Part shown: positions 5,779-8,197 of the stretch, one piece after another
Layout: every line of letters begins with the position of its first letter
Numbering within the stretch: the stretch's first letter is position 1
NCBI GenBank assembly: GCA_964597535.1
Contig: CAZQYB010000121.1
Location: forward strand, 1-8,197
DNA from: CAZQYB01 sp964597535
Lineage (GTDB): Bacteria; Planctomycetota; Phycisphaerae; Sedimentisphaerales; Anaerobacaceae
Direction: 5' to 3'
DNA: 8,197 nt
The notes under the pieces: generated by a model
Told to the model about the DNA's origin: nothing
Databases searched by the model: none
What the model saw: only the letters and a program-made list of their open reading frames with translations
Program-made: the position numbers and the translations under genes

Positions 5779-6489
5779 TTAGTAAAGGGGCTTTTTGTCG
5801 AGTTCTGATTGCAATACTGGTACTTTAAAATCAAATTTTTCGACAATTACCTGAACATTATCTCTGTACCACTCGGGAGAAAAAGGTGAAATATAGATAT
5901 TCTCAATTAATTCCTTGAGGTTAACATTGGCCAAAACTGAGCCATCATCGGTCATTGGGATTTGTTCTGATGTTTCCCATATAACTGCACGTAGCTCTCT
6001 TTCATGCTCAAAACTTTTCCGTTTAGTTAGAATTGGTTCGAATATATTAATTTCACCTTTAAATTTTTCATTTTGGTAATCTATATAGCGAATTTTTCCT
6101 ATATGCACGCTGTTAGGAAATTCTTCAAAAGCTTTAACCATTCTACTAAATGTTGATTGAATAGCTATCCCCTTATTCTCATCTGCATATAGTTTCCACA
6201 TTGCAGCAGATTCATAATCGTTCAAATGCCAGCAGTTTACCGTTAGCGGTGGTCCGCAGAAATTCATTTTCTCTACAAAATTTATTGCCACTGGCTTCGG
6301 AATGCTTTTCAAAAGTTCGCTGGGTTGACAAGAACCTTCAAATGGGTCTTCAATCTTGAGTTTATCAACATTGGTAAAGTAAAGACATCGATGATTCAAC
6401 ATCCATACAAGCTTGGCTAAGTCCATATATCTCCAGATTTTTGCTTCATTGCTTTCGGGGCGATCAAAATCTGCATGCTTTTGGTACAT
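5779..6489 (-). CDS. DUF2971-family protein
   Basis: This 236-residue cytosolic protein is recognised as DUF2971 by its conserved blocks: an N-terminal WRYMDLAKLVWMLNHRCLYFTNVDKL (19-44) with EDPFEG (47-52), NCWHLNDYESAAMWKLYA (85-102) followed by GIAI, and KRKSFEHERELRAVIW (156-171) with the conserved Lys and Glu/Arg positions. SPF (201-203) fits the usual C-terminal block. The family's biochemical activity is unknown to me. Such genes are sporadically distributed accessory genes, often in variable regions. There is no signal peptide or membrane segment. The ATG at 6489 has GAAGGGA about 10 nt upstream. It begins 20 nt after the hypF stop and precedes the four-helix-bundle gene, so the pair probably forms a cassette co-transcribed with, but functionally unrelated to, the hyp genes. 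Confidence 0.8.
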   Translation of the reverse strand: MYQKHADFDRPESNEAKIWRYMDLAKLVWMLNHRCLYFTNVDKLKIEDPFEGSCQPSELLKSIPKPVAINFVEKMNFCGPPLTVNCWHLNDYESAAMWKLYADENKGIAIQSTFSRMVKAFEEFPNSVHIGKIRYIDYQNEKFKGEINIFEPILTKRKSFEHERELRAVIWETSEQIPMTDDGSVLANVNLKELIENIYISPFSPEWYRDNVQVIVEKFDFKVPVLQSELDKKPLY

Positions 6490-6505
6490 TTAACATTTTT
6501 CCCTT

Positions 6506-6549
6506 CAAGTCACTCACTTCGAGCCACGAACGACGGGTCACGAGCCACG
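6506..6549. repeat. Degenerate CGAGCCACG/GTCAC repeat at right border of the insert
   Basis: On the plus strand CGAGCCACG occurs twice (6520-6528 and 6541-6549), with GGGTCACGAGCC between and overlapping the second copy, and CAAGTCAC at 6506-6513. On the minus strand this reads as GTGGCTCG and GTGACC units, related to the tract at 5357-5390 but in the opposite orientation. The tract overlaps the 3' end of hypF and supplies its last codons and stop. Confidence 0.5.
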
Positions 6550-8197
6550 GCTCTGGCGGCGATTGCAGCCTGACCCAGTGATAGCCCGCCGTCATTGGAC
6601 GGAAAGTCCCGGTTAAATAATACGCGAAAACCTTCTTTCTTCAATAGCCCAACCAGGCGATTTGTCAGATAACGATTGCAAAAAACTCCGCCACTTAACG
6701 CAACCGTATTTAGCTTTTTACCTTGCCTGGCTTTTTTGGCCATCTCCAATAAGGCAGCCGCTATAGTATTATGGAATCTTGCCGAGATGACACCGGCTGC
6801 CTGCCCTTCTCGAACATCGGTAATTAGCTGTTTTATCATCATACGCAAGTCAAGCTGCAACGGTTTGCCGGCATTTTGGATAAGTTCTAAATCGTAGTGT
6901 TCTTCAACGCCGCTATCGACAATTGCCTCCAGTGCCATCGGCAGTTGTGCCTCAAAATGATTATAGCAGCCCAACCCAATCATAGCCGCAACGGCGTCAA
7001 AAACCCGGCCCAAACTGGAGGTTTCAACAGTGTTGATTTGTTTTTCGAGCTGCTCTGATATTATTTGCTGTTTCTTCGTGTCCGGCTCAATTCGCTCGAG
7101 CAGCCATTGAAATTTTTCTAATTTTAAATTATCGCCGTAGGTTTTCTTGAGCAGTCCCAAAAGCGGTCTTATTGCTTCTTTGCCTGCACTGTCCGCACCC
7201 GCCAGAGGGTAGTAAGCGAGGTGGCCGAATCGTTCAAAATCATCCAATGATGCAATCAGGCACTCACCGCCCCAAATCGCCCCGTCCGTGCCGTAGCCGG
7301 TGCCGTCACACGCGAGGCCAATGACCGGCCCGACAAGCCCGTGCTCAACCAGGACAGAGGCAATGTGGGCCCAGTGATGCTGAACGTCAATCACCTTCAC
7401 ATCCGCCAGCGAAAAAGCGTACTGCGTGGAAAGATAACCCGGGTGAAGGTCACAGACTATCACCTGCGGCTCAACCTCAAACAGTTTTCGTAAATGTTCG
7501 ATTGAATTGATATAGTGATGATAGACTTCCGCATCTTCCAACTCGCCTATATGTTCACTACAGATAAGCTGATTCTGTTTTGCGAAACAGAACGTATTTT
7601 TTAAATCACCGCCGACTGCAAGTATGTCCTGACTGCAAGTTTGCTCAACCAGAATCGGTGTTGGGACGTAACTTCTTGCTCGTCTCAATAGTACCGGCGA
7701 CTCGTCAATAAAATGCACAATCGAATCATCAACTCGCCGGTAAATTTCNNNNNNNNNNTTTCTCTGTTGTGCATCAAAAAGACGTCTGCGATGCAGCTAA
7801 GTCTTTCCAAGGCCTGCTGGTTTTCACAAATCAACGGCTCATCGGAAATATTTCCGCTGGTCATCACCAACATTTCAAGATTCCGCTCAAACAGTAAAAA
7901 ATGCAGCGGCGCATAGCAGAGCATAAATCCGAAAGTGTCAACGCCGCCGGCAACTGATGCAGCTATGCCGGAGTTTTTCTTCTTTGGCAGCAGGACAACG
8001 GGGCTTTGAGGACTTTTTAAGACTTTCTCAGCCAACTCGCTCACGATTGCGTATTCTTTTATTTTTGCAATTGAATCGGTCATCATAGCAAAGGGCTTGT
8101 GGTCTCGCCTCTTTCGTTCGCGCAATCTCTCCACCGCCTTGTTATTGAGCGCATCTACAGCTAAGTGAAATCCCCCGATTCCCTTTATGGCAACGAC
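6510..8197 (-). CDS. hypF: HypF, carbamoyltransferase of hydrogenase maturation (5' end off window, interrupted by N-gap)
   Basis: HypF makes carbamoyl-adenylate from carbamoyl phosphate and ATP and transfers the carbamoyl group to the HypE cysteine. The visible part begins inside the YrdC-like domain (VVAIKGIGGFHLAVDA, then RERKRRDHKPFAMM and LVMTSGNISDEPL). It continues through HNRE-gap-IYRRVDDS into the Kae1/TsaD-like domain, with DVQHHWAHIASVL and its metal-type histidines, GLACDGTGYGTDGAIWGGE, LSGGVFCNRYLTNRL and NDGGLSLGQAAIA. The N-terminal acylphosphatase and zinc-finger parts, roughly 200 residues, lie beyond the right edge. Ten N at 7749-7758 break the frame. Removing them plus a duplicated TTTC restores one 557-codon frame, so I treat this as one gene, not a pseudogene. 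The last residues (about ARAVARDPSFVARSE) come from a repeat tract and extend past the normal family end. It is the first visible gene of the operon. Confidence 0.93.
7749..7758. other. Assembly gap (10 N) inside hypF
   Basis: A run of exactly ten N joins two contigs. The bases on the left end TTTC (7745-7748), and those on the right begin TTTC (7759-7762). The gap size is probably nominal. Collapsing the duplicated TTTC and the N run (14 positions) yields an uninterrupted HypF frame through a conserved motif. Confidence 0.95.

Noticed and set aside
5345..6549. CRISPR-like or classical transposon interpretation of the border repeats
   Set aside because: The units are short, degenerate and irregularly spaced; there is no transposase, no clean terminal inverted repeat and no target-site duplication that I can see.
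7685..8134. Separate 149-codon gene across the N-gap
   Set aside because: Residues after the gap are in the wrong frame; the part before it is the HypF YrdC-like domain, which continues upstream to the window edge.

Overview
The window is a piece of a bacterial chromosome of moderate GC content. It is dominated by a leftward (minus-strand) hyp operon for maturation of the [NiFe]-hydrogenase active site: hypF (5' end off the window), a two-gene insert, then hypC, hypD, hypE, hypA and hypB. Left of it are a plus-strand nadD, an AT-rich intergenic stretch, a tiny lysine/alanine-repeat protein gene, a hairpin terminator and the 5' end of lysA. The organism cannot be fixed from sequence alone. The LysA flavour, a histone-H1-like Lys/Ala mini-protein, a four-helix-bundle (23S rRNA IVP-family) protein and degenerate GTGACTCGTGGCTCG-type intergenic repeats would fit an anaerobic planctomycete-like (PVC) lineage, but this is a low-confidence inference. 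A run of 10 N shows that this is a scaffolded draft or metagenome assembly.

Region by region: 1-294 is the N-terminal third or less of diaminopimelate decarboxylase (minus), with a plausible promoter at 409-436. 491-531 is a 14-bp perfect stem that looks like the terminator of the small basic protein gene at 646-783, which has a consensus-like Shine-Dalgarno and a TTGACA promoter. 871-1341 carries no gene I can support. nadD (1342-1974, plus) converges on hypB, and the two stop codons share the palindrome TTAA.

The hyp genes are tightly coupled: hypD/hypE overlap as ATGA, hypE/hypA as TGATG, and hypA/hypB are 4 nt apart. These junctions and the SD positions show that the family-typical downstream starts (HypE at 4010, HypA at 2988, HypB at GTG 2639) are the right ones. 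HypF and HypE make the CN ligands, HypC and HypD assemble Fe(CN)2CO, and HypA and HypB insert Ni. No hydrogenase structural gene, accessory protease or Ni transporter is in the window.

Two points deserve most attention. First, an AT-richer two-gene cassette (a DUF2971 protein plus a four-helix-bundle protein, 5393-6489) splits hypF from hypC. It is bordered on each side by related GTGACT/GTGGCTCG repeats in opposite orientation, and one copy encodes the C-terminal tail of HypF. Second, the N-gap inside hypF looks artificial: the two contig ends share TTTC, and joining them there restores one open HypF frame through the conserved HNR-x-I-xx-R-x-DDS motif.
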